The notes under the pieces: model-generated
What the model saw: only the letters and a program-made list of their open reading frames with translations
What the model was told of the DNA's origin: nothing
Database searches by the model: none
DNA from: Thermoplasmata archaeon
GTDB lineage: Archaea > Thermoplasmatota > Thermoplasmata > Methanomassiliicoccales > Methanomethylophilaceae
NCBI GenBank assembly: GCA_015063235.1
Contig: SUSW01000025.1
Coordinates: 1 to 41,439 of the forward strand
DNA: 41,439 bases
Direction: 5' to 3'
Made by a program: the position numbers and the translations under genes
Shown here: positions 1-7,922 of the stretch, piece by piece
Numbering within the stretch: position 1 is the first letter of the stretch
Layout: the number at the start of each line of letters is the position of its first letter

Positions 1-1134
1 CATGAACTCGGGGAACCAGTTGATCTCCTCTGCCCTCTTGTGGACGGCCTCTTTGAAATCGGTCGTCTTCAGGAACCACTGGGGGACCTGCAGGAACTCT
101 ATCGGAGTGTGGCATCTCCAGCAGATGGAGACCTGCTGGGGGTTGTCCTCCTGCTTGACCATTATTCCCTGATCCTTCAGATCCTGAATGGCCGCTTCCC
201 TTGCCTCGAGGACGGGCATTCCCGCGTACTTCCCTGCGAGCTCCGTCATCCTTCCCTGCTCATCGATTCCCTTCTCCATCTCGAAATGGTACTTCATGGT
301 CCACTCCAGATCGTCCTTGTCTCCGATGGTACAGATCATGACGTTTCCGGTTCCGTAGTCCATCTTAACCTTGGGGTCGGAGATGATCTTGACCTTCCTT
401 CCGAAGAGGGGCGTCACAAGCTCCTTCCCGACGAGCTTGGACTTCTCCTTGTCGTCGGGGTGGACGGCCACTGCTTTACACGTGCAGAGTAGCTCGGGCC
501 TTGTGGTGGCAATGAGCATGTACTCGTCCTTGTTGTCCGCGAAATAGAACTTGATGAAATTCAGCTTGTTTACGTTATCCTTGTACTCGACCTCAGCGTC
601 CGCCAGGGCGGTCATACAGCCGGGGCACCAGTTGACAGGGAAGTTAGCTTTGTAGACCAGTCCCCTCTTGAACAGGTTGACGAAGGACAGCTGTGTGATC
701 CTCCTGTAGTAGGGGGCATCGGTCTGATAGTAGATACTGGGATCCATGGACTCTCCGAGCATCTCGTAATCGTGCGTCATCTGCTCGATGAAGCCGTTGG
801 CGAACTCCTCGCACAGCCTCCTGTACTCCTGCCTGGGAGTGTCGAGCTTCGTGATATGATGCTTCTTCTCCACCTTCACCTCGATAGGCGTTCCGTTGAC
901 ATCGAAGCACAGCGGGAAGAACACGTTGAATCCGTTCATCCTCTTGTAACGGGCTGCGAAATCGATCATGGAATATCCGGTTGCATGTCCTAAATGGAGC
1001 GGACCGGATGTGTATCTGGGCGGACAGTCGATGCTGAATACCGGCTTCTCGGATTTGGGGTCGAAGCGATAGTGCGCATCGTTCTTCCACAATTCCTGCC
1101 AGCGTTTCTCGATAGAAGCTGAATCGTATGCCAT
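1..1134 (-). CDS. valS: Valyl-tRNA synthetase, N-terminal part (cut by window start)
   Basis: Class I aminoacyl-tRNA synthetase that charges tRNA-Val in the cytoplasm. The first 378 codons are present; the rest, including the KMSKS loop and anticodon-binding domain, lies outside the window. The HIGH signature appears as HLGH at residues 47-50 after the motif FSIDCPPRYTSG, and the start of the editing (CP1) insertion follows, with two Cys pairs (WCPGC and CWRCH) that look like a zinc knuckle. The start ATG at 1134 is followed by a typical ValRS N-terminus (MAYDSASIEKRWQELW). The wording of the HIGH region resembles the Thermoplasma-type ValRS rather than bacterial enzymes, which fits a Thermoplasmata host. 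IleRS or LeuRS are less likely because of the FDVNGTP motif. No partner gene is transcribed with it inside the window. Confidence 0.93.
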   Translation of the reverse strand, partial: MAYDSASIEKRWQELWKNDAHYRFDPKSEKPVFSIDCPPRYTSGPLHLGHATGYSMIDFAARYKRMNGFNVFFPLCFDVNGTPIEVKVEKKHHITKLDTPRQEYRRLCEEFANGFIEQMTHDYEMLGESMDPSIYYQTDAPYYRRITQLSFVNLFKRGLVYKANFPVNWCPGCMTALADAEVEYKDNVNKLNFIKFYFADNKDEYMLIATTRPELLCTCKAVAVHPDDKEKSKLVGKELVTPLFGRKVKIISDPKVKMDYGTGNVMICTIGDKDDLEWTMKYHFEMEKGIDEQGRMTELAGKYAGMPVLEAREAAIQDLKDQGIMVKQEDNPQQVSICWRCHTPIEFLQVPQWFLKTTDFKEAVHKRAEEINWFPEFM

Positions 1135-1240
1135 GGCTAACAATCCGCGTAATCCCTGTTCTTATATAAGCGTACGCGCGCGTATCCGCACACAAGTAGC
1201 CGTAGAAACCTCCTTGCGATACAGGCATCAAAATCGATTA

Positions 1241-1372
1241 GGTCCGAAAAGTGTATCCTAATGTCAATCTTTCAGTCCGAAAAGTGTAATCATTTACACA
1301 TTATTCGGTCAGAAAAGTGTATACTAATGTCAATCTTTCGGTTCGAAAAGTGTAATATACCTCTAAGCCATA
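1241..1372. repeat. Four tandem 33-bp repeats, core GTCCGAAAAGTGTA
   Basis: Units start at 1241, 1274, 1307 and 1340, exactly 33 bp apart. Each begins with a near-identical core (G/A)GTCCGAAAAGTGTA with one or two substitutions. The spacer halves alternate: units 1 and 3 share TATNCTAATGTCAATCTTTC, units 2 and 4 differ and start with AT. The array ends about 10 bp before the ATG of the ATPase gene and reaches to 107 bp from valS. A 33-bp step is close to three helical turns, so proteins bound to each core would line up on one face of DNA. I infer an operator or iteron-like array; no function is known. Confidence 0.8.
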
Positions 1373-1381
1373 TTATAATCG

Positions 1382-2737
1382 ATGTTCAGAAGGAAGGTTC
1401 TCAAGGAGATGCTGGACTGGAAATCCTCAAGGCAATCGAAGGGCAAGGCCCTCCTCATCAAGGGATTGCGCCAGGTAGGTAAGACCTTCACAGCACTGCA
1501 GTATGCTAACACCCTCTATGAGAATGTAGTATACATGAACTTCAAGGACAATCCAAGTCTGAAGATCATCTTCGACGGAGATCTGAACGTCGACAGGATG
1601 GTCATGGATATCTCCGCTTCCATGCCCGGCACAAGATTCATTCCGGGAAAGACGATCATCATCCTCGACGAAGTACAGGAATGCGAGAACGCTAGAGCGA
1701 GCGTGAAGCCGTTCATGCTAGACGGGAGATTCGACGTCATCAGCACGGGATCGCTTCTGGGAATCAAGGGATACAATAAGAAGCATGGGAAGAACGTCCC
1801 TGTCGGCTTCGAGCATATCATCTACATGAAACCGATGGACTTCGAAGAATTCCTTTGGGCCAAGGGCATGGATGACGATGTGGTTGGCCAGGTGAAAAGA
1901 TCCTTCGACGAAAGAATCCCGGTATCCGCACCGACCCATACCGCGATGATGAGGAATTTCAAGGAGTACATCTGCGTGGGCGGCATGCCCCGCGTCGTAC
2001 AGACGTTCATCTCCACGAAGGATATGAACGCAGTCAGGGCCGAGCAGACCGACATCCTCGAACAGTACAGGGATGATTTCGGAAAGCATCTCGACGAGAA
2101 CGAGAATGAATATACCGACCCCGTCCTCCTTGGAAGGATCAATAGGGTCTTCGATTCCATACCCTCGCAGCTCAGCAAGGAGAACAAGAAATTCCAATAC
2201 TCCGCCGTCGAGAAGAAAGGCAGATCGGAACAGTATCAGTCTGCCATCCAATGGCTCGTTGATTACGGGCTGGTGGCCCAATGCTTCAACCTCTCGCTGC
2301 TCCAGCTCCCCCTGGAAGGGAACAAGGAGGAGAACGTCTTCAAGCTCTACTTCCAGGATAGCGGCCTCTTCGTATCGATGCTCGAGCCGGGGTCCGCTGG
2401 CGACATCCTCACGGGAGATATGGGGATATACAAGGGCGCAGTCTACGAGAACATAGTCGCGGATGCGTTCTCCAAGATGGGAAGGAAGCTGTACTACTAC
2501 AGGCGCGAAAGCGGGACCGAGATAGATTTCATAATACGGTTCGAGGGGAAGCCCGCTCTGGTCGAGGTCAAAGCCAAAAGCGGCAAAACGAAATCGGCTG
2601 ACTACATTCTGTCCAATCCGGATACGTACGGGGTCGACCTCTGCATAAAGTTGGGAGATTACAACGTCGGATTCGGCGATAGGAAGCTAACCCTGCCATA
2701 TTACATGGCGTTCCTTCTGACAGAAGAACACTCATGA
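1382..2737 (+). CDS. AAA-family ATPase with C-terminal DUF4143 domain
   Basis: A 451-aa member of the widespread archaeal/bacterial ATPase family with an AAA_14 ATPase core and a C-terminal DUF4143 region. Walker A is GLRQVGKT at residues 28-35; Walker B is TIIILDEVQE at 91-100. Near the C-terminus the stretch around YYYRRESGTEIDFI and ALVEVKAKSGK has the E-x-D...ExK layout of restriction-endonuclease-like folds, a usual feature of this family. The biological role of the family is not established; roles in mobile elements and defence have been proposed. The gene stands alone, preceded by the 33-bp repeat array, and its TGA overlaps tail-to-tail with the stop of the convergent acetyltransferase gene. 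It is the most mobile-looking gene on the left side of the window. Confidence 0.88.
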   Translation: MFRRKVLKEMLDWKSSRQSKGKALLIKGLRQVGKTFTALQYANTLYENVVYMNFKDNPSLKIIFDGDLNVDRMVMDISASMPGTRFIPGKTIIILDEVQECENARASVKPFMLDGRFDVISTGSLLGIKGYNKKHGKNVPVGFEHIIYMKPMDFEEFLWAKGMDDDVVGQVKRSFDERIPVSAPTHTAMMRNFKEYICVGGMPRVVQTFISTKDMNAVRAEQTDILEQYRDDFGKHLDENENEYTDPVLLGRINRVFDSIPSQLSKENKKFQYSAVEKKGRSEQYQSAIQWLVDYGLVAQCFNLSLLQLPLEGNKEENVFKLYFQDSGLFVSMLEPGSAGDILTGDMGIYKGAVYENIVADAFSKMGRKLYYYRRESGTEIDFIIRFEGKPALVEVKAKSGKTKSADYILSNPDTYGVDLCIKLGDYNVGFGDRKLTLPYYMAFLLTEEHS

Positions 2738-3277
2738 ACGGCCGGAGGCCCACTGTTTCCTTGACAGGGAAAGCACGACGGTGACCACCTCTCCCAGGTA
2801 CGGATTCTCGAAAACGCCTCTGTGATCCACTGTGAAACCGCATCTCTTCAGAAGGTTCAGGGACGCAAGATTGTCCTCGAAGCACTGCCCCCACACCTTG
2901 GTGATGCCTGTAGAGAACCCATGCGCCAGAACGGCCTCCATGGCCTCGGTGGCATAGCCCTGGTTCCAGTACCTGCGGCCCACCCAATAGCCTATCTCGG
3001 CATCCTTGGGACCTTTCCTCATGATCTTCGGTTCCCTGTTCAGCCCTATGCAGCCTATGGGTGTGTTGGACATCCTCGATACCATGGCAAAGACACCGGG
3101 GTCGGCGAACACCGTATTGATGATCTCCCTGCTCTCCTCGACGGATCCGTGGGGCTTCCATCCTGCCAGATTCCCTATCTCCGGATCGCTTGCTAAGCTG
3201 TAGAGGACAGGTGCGTCCTCCGGCCTCCAATGCCTCAGCACGAGGCGCGGTGTGCTCAGCTCGATAGGTTCCGGCAT
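2732..3277 (-). CDS. GNAT-family N-acetyltransferase (RimJ/RimL-like)
   Basis: A 181-aa protein of the acetyltransferase_3 (RimJ/RimL) type, which moves an acetyl group from acetyl-CoA to an amine of a protein or small molecule. The opening ELSTPRLVLRHWRPEDAP and the later GYWVGRRYWNQGYATEAM, which carries the acetyl-CoA-binding (Q/R)xxGxA-type loop, are diagnostic; the ending NLLKRCGFTVDHRG is also standard. A longer frame upstream exists but overlaps the TfoX-like gene, so the ATG at 3277 (MPEPIEL) is chosen; no clear ribosome-binding site precedes it. It lies 16 nt behind the TfoX-like gene and is probably co-transcribed. The substrate cannot be told from sequence. Confidence 0.85.
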   Translation of the reverse strand: MPEPIELSTPRLVLRHWRPEDAPVLYSLASDPEIGNLAGWKPHGSVEESREIINTVFADPGVFAMVSRMSNTPIGCIGLNREPKIMRKGPKDAEIGYWVGRRYWNQGYATEAMEAVLAHGFSTGITKVWGQCFEDNLASLNLLKRCGFTVDHRGVFENPYLGEVVTVVLSLSRKQWASGRS

Positions 3278-3293
3278 ACGTTCGGAATGAGCA

Positions 3294-3617
3294 TCATCTA
3301 TGATATCCTTTCTCCGCCTTCTTGGCGTAGAGCTCGTCCCATATCGAGACCGTGAGATCCTTGAGGAACACGTCCGAGGACAGATCCTCGACGAGGATCG
3401 TCTCTTTGGCACCTTCGTACGGAAGCTCCAGTGGAGCGTCCGGCAGGAGCTTCCCAGCAGCCTTCGCTAGCTTCACCAGGAACCTGTCATCGTATATCCC
3501 GCCAACCACCTTCCCGTTGTAGTATATGATGTACTCGCCCATCATCTGCCTGTATGTGATACCTTCCCCGGGAAGGACGGCAAGCACCTCATCCAGACGC
3601 TCCTTGGACGACGGCAT
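3294..3617 (-). CDS. TfoX N-terminal-domain protein
   Basis: A 107-aa single-domain protein of the TfoX/Sxy N-terminal family, seen from the pattern YRQMMGEYIIYYNGKVVGGIYDDRFLVK, with the conserved M-x-GEY and K-VGGI-DD-LVK elements. In gammaproteobacteria this domain is part of a competence regulator, but stand-alone copies are common in archaea and gut bacteria, where their role is unknown. There is no C-terminal TfoX helix-hairpin domain here. It is followed closely by the GNAT gene, so the two probably form a small operon. The annotation 'competence regulator' should not be carried over. Confidence 0.82.
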   Translation of the reverse strand: MPSSKERLDEVLAVLPGEGITYRQMMGEYIIYYNGKVVGGIYDDRFLVKLAKAAGKLLPDAPLELPYEGAKETILVEDLSSDVFLKDLTVSIWDELYAKKAEKGYHR

Positions 3618-3634
3618 AATATCTTCAAAATGAT

Positions 3635-3651
3635 GCCCCCGTAAAGGGGGC
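3635..3651 (-). terminator. GC hairpin after the CBS-hibernation gene
   Basis: A perfect 6-bp stem GCCCCC/GGGGGC with loop GTAAA lies 20 nt beyond the stop of the minus-strand CBS gene and is followed, in that direction, by ATCATTTTG. It sits just upstream of the TfoX-like start, so it separates the two transcription units. Confidence 0.6.
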
Positions 3652-3670
3652 TGAATGGTTTAGAGTGTCT

Positions 3671-4846
3671 TCACTTCCTTCTGTTGCGGAACGAGACCTT
3701 AGATTCCTTCATGTCGATGACCGCGGCTTCGAGCTTCTTGATCAGGTCCGACATGGTCTTGGTGAGATCGTATCCCACTTCCTTCATCATGATTCCGGTT
3801 CCGTTGATGTACAACCTTCCGGTGATGCTGTACTTGGGGTTTCCTCCTACCTCGTTGTACCTCGATACGTGGATGGTGAGGGATTCCGGCTTGTAGATCT
3901 TGGAGACCTTCGAAATCATGTTCTCGATATCCGCGTAGATGGCATCGGTGTATTCCTTCTCATCATCCTCGAGACCGCTGATCTGCACGAAGAGCATGTC
4001 CCTCTCCCTGCAGGCTGAGATCAACTCAAGGACGTCGTACTCTGTGATCACTCCGACCAGTGCCTTGCTCTCCAGCACGGGCAGGGTCGAGAAGCCGTTG
4101 TCGACCATTATGGCCACGGCCTCTGCCACATCCGCATCCCACTCGATGGTCTTGGCGGAAGTGGTGGCTATCGATTCCACTGTGATCTGGGACCTCGAGC
4201 TCTTCTCCAGGTCTCCGATGGTCTTGTTGTCCTTTCTCCAGTTGTTTTCTATGATCTCCTTCATTCCCACGACTCCGATGACACGGTCGGTATCATCGAT
4301 GACGGGTAGCGTCCTTATGTTCTCGCTGATCATGGTCTCGAGAGCATCGTCCATCAGGTCGTGGACCTTGACCGCCTCAACGGGGTTGGTCATGATCTCC
4401 CAGACCTTGATCTCCTTAAGTGCCTTGACGTCGTTGACAACATCTATGATCTTGTTCCTCCTTACGACGCCGATCACTTTCTTGCCGTTGAGCACGGGTA
4501 TTTCCCTGCAGTTGTTGCTGATGAACATCTCTGCGAGCTCGGTGATCTGCTTATCCAGTGTTGCGGTCTGGAAATTGCGGATCAGGTTCTTGACCTTCGC
4601 ATCCAAAGTGACGCTCTTTTTCCTGAGGATCGAGTAGTAGGAGACGACTCCCACGAATGTTCCTTCATCAATCACAGGCAGGTCCTGATATTTGGTGTCC
4701 TTCATCACCGACAGCGCGTTCGCGATGGTCGATTCAGATGTGATCGAGGGGAACTCTGTGGACATAATCTTCTCGACGGAAATGCCGTCGATCTGCGATC
4801 TCAACATAGAAAGCTTCTTCAGATCTTCTAGGTCCTTTACACCCAT
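3671..4846 (-). CDS. Four-CBS-domain protein with C-terminal HPF/RaiA-like ribosome hibernation domain
   Basis: A 391-aa protein. Four CBS domains (two Bateman modules, which typically sense adenine nucleotides) occupy about residues 24-76, 83-137, 147-201 and 222-278. The last 110 residues (about 284-385) do not look like CBS. They follow the b-a-b-b-b-a order of HPF/YfiA: strand FVQISG, helix EKEYTDAIYADIENMIS, strands around SLTIHVSRYNE, SITGRLYING and GIMMKEVG, helix YDLTKTMSDLIKKLEAA, then a basic tail (SFRNRRK). HPF proteins block the 30S decoding site in resting cells. I infer that ligand binding to the CBS array gates ribosome binding. The ATG at 4846 has a good Shine-Dalgarno (GAGGTG). 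A degraded copy of part of this gene lies just upstream at 5117-5184. The CBS call is firm; the hibernation domain is recognised by pattern only. Confidence 0.85.
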   Translation of the reverse strand: MGVKDLEDLKKLSMLRSQIDGISVEKIMSTEFPSITSESTIANALSVMKDTKYQDLPVIDEGTFVGVVSYYSILRKKSVTLDAKVKNLIRNFQTATLDKQITELAEMFISNNCREIPVLNGKKVIGVVRRNKIIDVVNDVKALKEIKVWEIMTNPVEAVKVHDLMDDALETMISENIRTLPVIDDTDRVIGVVGMKEIIENNWRKDNKTIGDLEKSSRSQITVESIATTSAKTIEWDADVAEAVAIMVDNGFSTLPVLESKALVGVITEYDVLELISACRERDMLFVQISGLEDDEKEYTDAIYADIENMISKVSKIYKPESLTIHVSRYNEVGGNPKYSITGRLYINGTGIMMKEVGYDLTKTMSDLIKKLEAAVIDMKESKVSFRNRRK

Positions 4847-4970
4847 TGTTTACACCTCGTATTATGAATTCTATTGAGGATAATTAATAACTATCCCATA
4901 ATATCCAGCGTTAATGCGAACATGTCATGAAAAACATTGACTGGATTACGAAAACAGTAAAGGAAACTGG

Positions 4971-5102
4971 CCGAGATCCGAAGACCCCGGCAAAGTGTTT
5001 TATATCAAAGGTCTGCCAAGGACTTTCCGTCGCGTAATGGGCCATCTCGCCCTTCTCGTGCTCTACAAACCTGAGTCTCTTCTCATAGACTCCCAACGAC
5101 AT
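4971..5102 (-). pseudogene. Decayed glyS fragment (two internal pieces fused)
   Basis: This stretch is not explained by any intact gene but matches glyS of this same window in two blocks on the same strand. Positions 4971-5033 align with 10309-10371 (the end of glyS plus its terminator hairpin), and about 5032-5102 align with 11142-11212 (middle of glyS). At protein level it encodes SLGVYEKRLRFVEHEKGEM followed by AHYA, against SLGVDEKKLRFREHEKDEM in GlyRS, then jumps to the C-terminal region. The roughly 770 bp between the two blocks are missing. The frame 4911-5102 is open (63 codons), begins with ATG and has AAGGTG ten bases upstream, so a short new protein could be made, but I treat it as a relic. 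Confidence 0.8.
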
Positions 5103-5116
5103 CGATCACCTTCTAA

Positions 5117-5184
5117 CCGTTGAGAACTGGTACCTCCCTACAGTTGTTGCTAATCAGCATCTAAGCGAGCTTCATAATCTGCAT
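5117..5184 (-). pseudogene. Decayed fragment of the CBS-domain gene
   Basis: Aligns base by base with 4484-4551 inside the intact CBS-hibernation gene. The minus strand encodes MLISNNCREVPVLN, against MFISNNCREIPVLN in the intact protein (second CBS domain). It abuts the glyS relic and marks the right end of the decayed region; an AT-rich promoter zone starts directly after it. Confidence 0.78.
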
Positions 5185-5191
5185 CAATTTT

Positions 5192-5277
5192 ATTTAGGTA
5201 TAAATCTACAAATATACCTAAATTATTAGAATAATCTTAAATTAATTTAGGTATAAATCAATAAATATTACCTAAAT
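5192..5277. promoter_or_regulatory. Two large inverted repeats upstream of the Fic gene
   Basis: Two copies of an imperfect palindrome with half-site ATTTAGGTATA. The first spans 5192-5223 (ATTTAGGTATA, 10-nt centre, TATACCTAAAT) and the second 5245-5277 (ATTTAGGTATA, then TATTACCTAAAT). Their starts are 53 bp apart and the second ends 12 bp before the fic ATG. The arms include TATA-like sequence, so a protein bound here would block the promoter. I infer an operator, possibly autoregulatory, because the Fic protein has a winged-helix-like C-terminus. Confidence 0.72.
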
Positions 5278-5288
5278 AATCTATTATT

Positions 5289-6329
5289 ATGCACAGATTC
5301 GATTACTCGGAGATCCTCGGTGACATCCCTTCCGACATAGTTTCATTAATGGTCGAGATCACCCGCGTACGCGGCGAAGAAGGGATCCGTCGTTCCAATT
5401 ACAAATCGGATTACAAGAGGATGGAGGACATAGCCAGATTGGCATCTGTAAAGTACTCCAACGAGATCGAAGGCATAATCGCTACCGATGAGCGTATCAA
5501 GGAAATGGTCCTACGGGGAGGCGCTCCTCAAAACAATACCGAGAGGGAGATCTCAGGATACAGGGATGTTCTGGACATGATCCACTCACATCATGATTCC
5601 ATCACCATCGACCGGAATACCGTGATAGACATGCATATGCAACTCGCCACGAAAGGTTCCGATAAGCATTCCTTCAAGGACAGGGACAATGCAATCGTCA
5701 GCATAGACAATCAGGGCAGAAGGCACATCACATACGAACCCGTCCCTGCTTCAGAGACCGAGGATCACATGGAACAGCTGTTCCTGGCATACAGAGAACT
5801 CTCCACTCAGAGATATGAGCCTTTACTGTACATACCGTGCATCATCCTGGATTTCTTGGCTATCCACCCTTTTTCTGATGGTAACGGCAGGATGTCGAGA
5901 CTCCTCACCGTCCTCTTCCTATACAAGGAAGGATACGATGTCTGCAGGTACGTATCGATGGATGAGCACATCGCTGTCACGAAGAACAGATACTACAGAT
6001 CATTAGAAGAATCATCCTACGGATGGAGGGAGAACAGATGGACATACTTCCCGTTCATCAGATACTTCCTGCAGATGCTCCTTGAATGCTACATGGATCT
6101 GGATACGAGATTCGCCATAGTGGACGGAAAGAAACTGGACCGGAATCGGACGGTGGAAAACGTCCTGAGAGGAAGCATAGTCCCGATGTCCAAATCACAG
6201 ATCAAGGCTGTTCTGAAGGATGTGAGCATCTACACCATAGAGAAATCTCTGAAGAATCTGCTTGCCGAAGGCGTTATAGAGAAAATAGGAAACACGAAAA
6301 GTGTCAAATATCGCATAAAGAAGAAGTAA
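5289..6329 (+). CDS. Fic-family AMPylase with N-terminal autoinhibitory motif
   Basis: A 346-aa Fic protein, expected to transfer AMP or another phospho-group to a target hydroxyl. The catalytic loop HPFSDGNGRMSR at residues 193-204 matches HxFx(D/E)GNGRxxR fully. The inhibitory helix motif (S/T)xxxE(G/N) is present N-terminally as SNEIEG at 57-62, which makes this a class II, self-inhibited Fic. The last 60 residues (MSKSQIKAVL...IEKSLKNLLAEGVIEKIG) look like a winged helix-turn-helix. The start ATG at 5289 has no Shine-Dalgarno, consistent with a leaderless transcript. No antitoxin gene is adjacent, as expected when inhibition is in cis. Two palindromes cover its promoter. Target unknown. 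Confidence 0.9.
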   Translation: MHRFDYSEILGDIPSDIVSLMVEITRVRGEEGIRRSNYKSDYKRMEDIARLASVKYSNEIEGIIATDERIKEMVLRGGAPQNNTEREISGYRDVLDMIHSHHDSITIDRNTVIDMHMQLATKGSDKHSFKDRDNAIVSIDNQGRRHITYEPVPASETEDHMEQLFLAYRELSTQRYEPLLYIPCIILDFLAIHPFSDGNGRMSRLLTVLFLYKEGYDVCRYVSMDEHIAVTKNRYYRSLEESSYGWRENRWTYFPFIRYFLQMLLECYMDLDTRFAIVDGKKLDRNRTVENVLRGSIVPMSKSQIKAVLKDVSIYTIEKSLKNLLAEGVIEKIGNTKSVKYRIKKK

Positions 6330-6574
6330 CTTCAGATTTTGTCACGGTTGGGATGTATAATTCAGTCATTTTTTATGGATCTTAGCAATACCAAGAGTTA
6401 AGAACTCCTATCAATCAGATCGCAATAAGCATCGATCATCAAATTATCTCTAACGATCAATTTTCATCATGACCAGGCATAATTTGGAACGATGTCTCAA
6501 ATATCTGGATGTTCTCACCACCCCACATGGTCGGTGTTTCGAAGATCAGATTCCGTTCGGACAAGGAGTATCTG

Positions 6575-7918
6575 ATGACGGGCACGCCCTGGAAAGCCGT
6601 ACTTGTTTTCAGTATCCCGATAGCAGTCGGGTATCTTCTCCAGATCATGTACGGTACCGTCGATACGATCATCGTCGGCAGAAAGCTCGGCGAGGCTGCA
6701 CTTTCTGCGGTGGGTAACTCAGTGACATTGACCACGGTCTTCGGATGCGTTTCATGGGGCCTTTCGGCCGGAATGAACGCAGTCCTCTCCAGATACAGCG
6801 GCGGTGAGAAGGACGAAGCGATGAGAAAATGCTTCGGAACATCCATGGCAATGAACCTCACAGCGGGTTTCATGATGACCATATTATGTTTCTTCCTCGC
6901 CGAACCCATTTACAGATTCGTAATGGGCGTACCTGACGATATAATGGATCTGACCGTCAGATACACTCAGATATTCGGTCTCGGATTCACATTCCAGTTC
7001 GGTTATAACGCCATAGGTTCCATGATGAGATCCTTCGGGGACAGTCTGACTATAATGTATGTGCTTATCTCCACCACGATACTGAATACGGTTCTCGACC
7101 TGTATTTCCTCCTAGGACTCGGAATGGATGCCGACGGTACGGCTATAGCTACCGCCATTTGCCAGGTCATCTCTTTCTTCTCGCTCTTATATCTCTACAA
7201 CAGAAAATACAAAGATTACGCTATCAAGCGCGGAACTGTGAAGTTCGACTGGGAATATGTGCACGAGATCCTGGAAGCGAGTGCCCCGATGGCCATCCAG
7301 CAGGTAGCGATATTTGGAAGCGCCATCCTCTTCCAGCAGGCGGCCAATTCCTACGGTTCGGAGATGATCGCCTCATATGCAGTAGAGAGAAGGCTGGAAG
7401 CATTCTACCGTCTGCCAATCTCCGCCATAGGCGCAGGAATGGTGACATTCGTCGGACTCCATTACGGTGCAAAACAATATGATCGCATGTTCATGGGAAT
7501 AAGACAACTGCTCATCATGTCAGTAGTGATCACCGTTGTAATATCAGCAATTTCGATCGAGATAGCTCCAATCCTGACAAGCATATTCGGACTGTCAGGA
7601 ACATCTCAAGACTACTGCACAGAACATCTGAGCGTTATCAATCTGCTGTTCCCGTTGTTCGCGTTGTATTTCCCAATGCTCAGTGTCTTCCAGGCCGTAA
7701 AGCGGCCGAATATGTCCTTGATTGTGGTCATTTTGGAGATTGTCATCCGCCTGTTCTTCCTCTGGGCACTGATGCCTGATGAACTGTTAGGATATCACAT
7801 CATATGGTGGAATGCACTCTTCGGATGGATCGTGTGCATAATCGTGACATTCCTCTATTACAAGAAAGGCCGTTGGAGGAATGATTTAGAACGCCCCCCT
7901 GAAGCTACGGCAGGATGA
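6575..7918 (+). CDS. MATE-family multidrug/metabolite exporter
   Basis: A membrane protein of about 447 aa with twelve hydrophobic segments and the MATE hallmarks: PWKAVLVFSIPIAVGYLLQ in helix 1 and the first-repeat segment DTIIVGRKLGEAALSAVGNS. The second half repeats the fold (SAPMAIQQVAIFGSAILFQ). MATE proteins export drugs or metabolites in exchange for Na+ or H+. The start is uncertain: ATG 6575 has an ideal GGAG six bases upstream, while in-frame ATGs at 6527 and 6509 would add 16-22 residues without a visible Shine-Dalgarno. The gene is followed after four bases by two GGDEF-type membrane proteins on the same strand, so the three probably form an operon, an unusual setting for an archaeal exporter. 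Confidence 0.88.
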   Translation: MTGTPWKAVLVFSIPIAVGYLLQIMYGTVDTIIVGRKLGEAALSAVGNSVTLTTVFGCVSWGLSAGMNAVLSRYSGGEKDEAMRKCFGTSMAMNLTAGFMMTILCFFLAEPIYRFVMGVPDDIMDLTVRYTQIFGLGFTFQFGYNAIGSMMRSFGDSLTIMYVLISTTILNTVLDLYFLLGLGMDADGTAIATAICQVISFFSLLYLYNRKYKDYAIKRGTVKFDWEYVHEILEASAPMAIQQVAIFGSAILFQQAANSYGSEMIASYAVERRLEAFYRLPISAIGAGMVTFVGLHYGAKQYDRMFMGIRQLLIMSVVITVVISAISIEIAPILTSIFGLSGTSQDYCTEHLSVINLLFPLFALYFPMLSVFQAVKRPNMSLIVVILEIVIRLFFLWALMPDELLGYHIIWWNALFGWIVCIIVTFLYYKKGRWRNDLERPPEATAG

Positions 7919-7922
7919 TAAA

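Noticed and set aside
1241-1372. CRISPR array
   Set aside because: Only four units, the conserved core is about 15 bp, the 'spacers' repeat every second unit, and there is no cas gene in the window.
3294-3617. Natural-competence regulator
   Set aside because: Only the stand-alone TfoX N-terminal domain is present and there are no competence genes around it.
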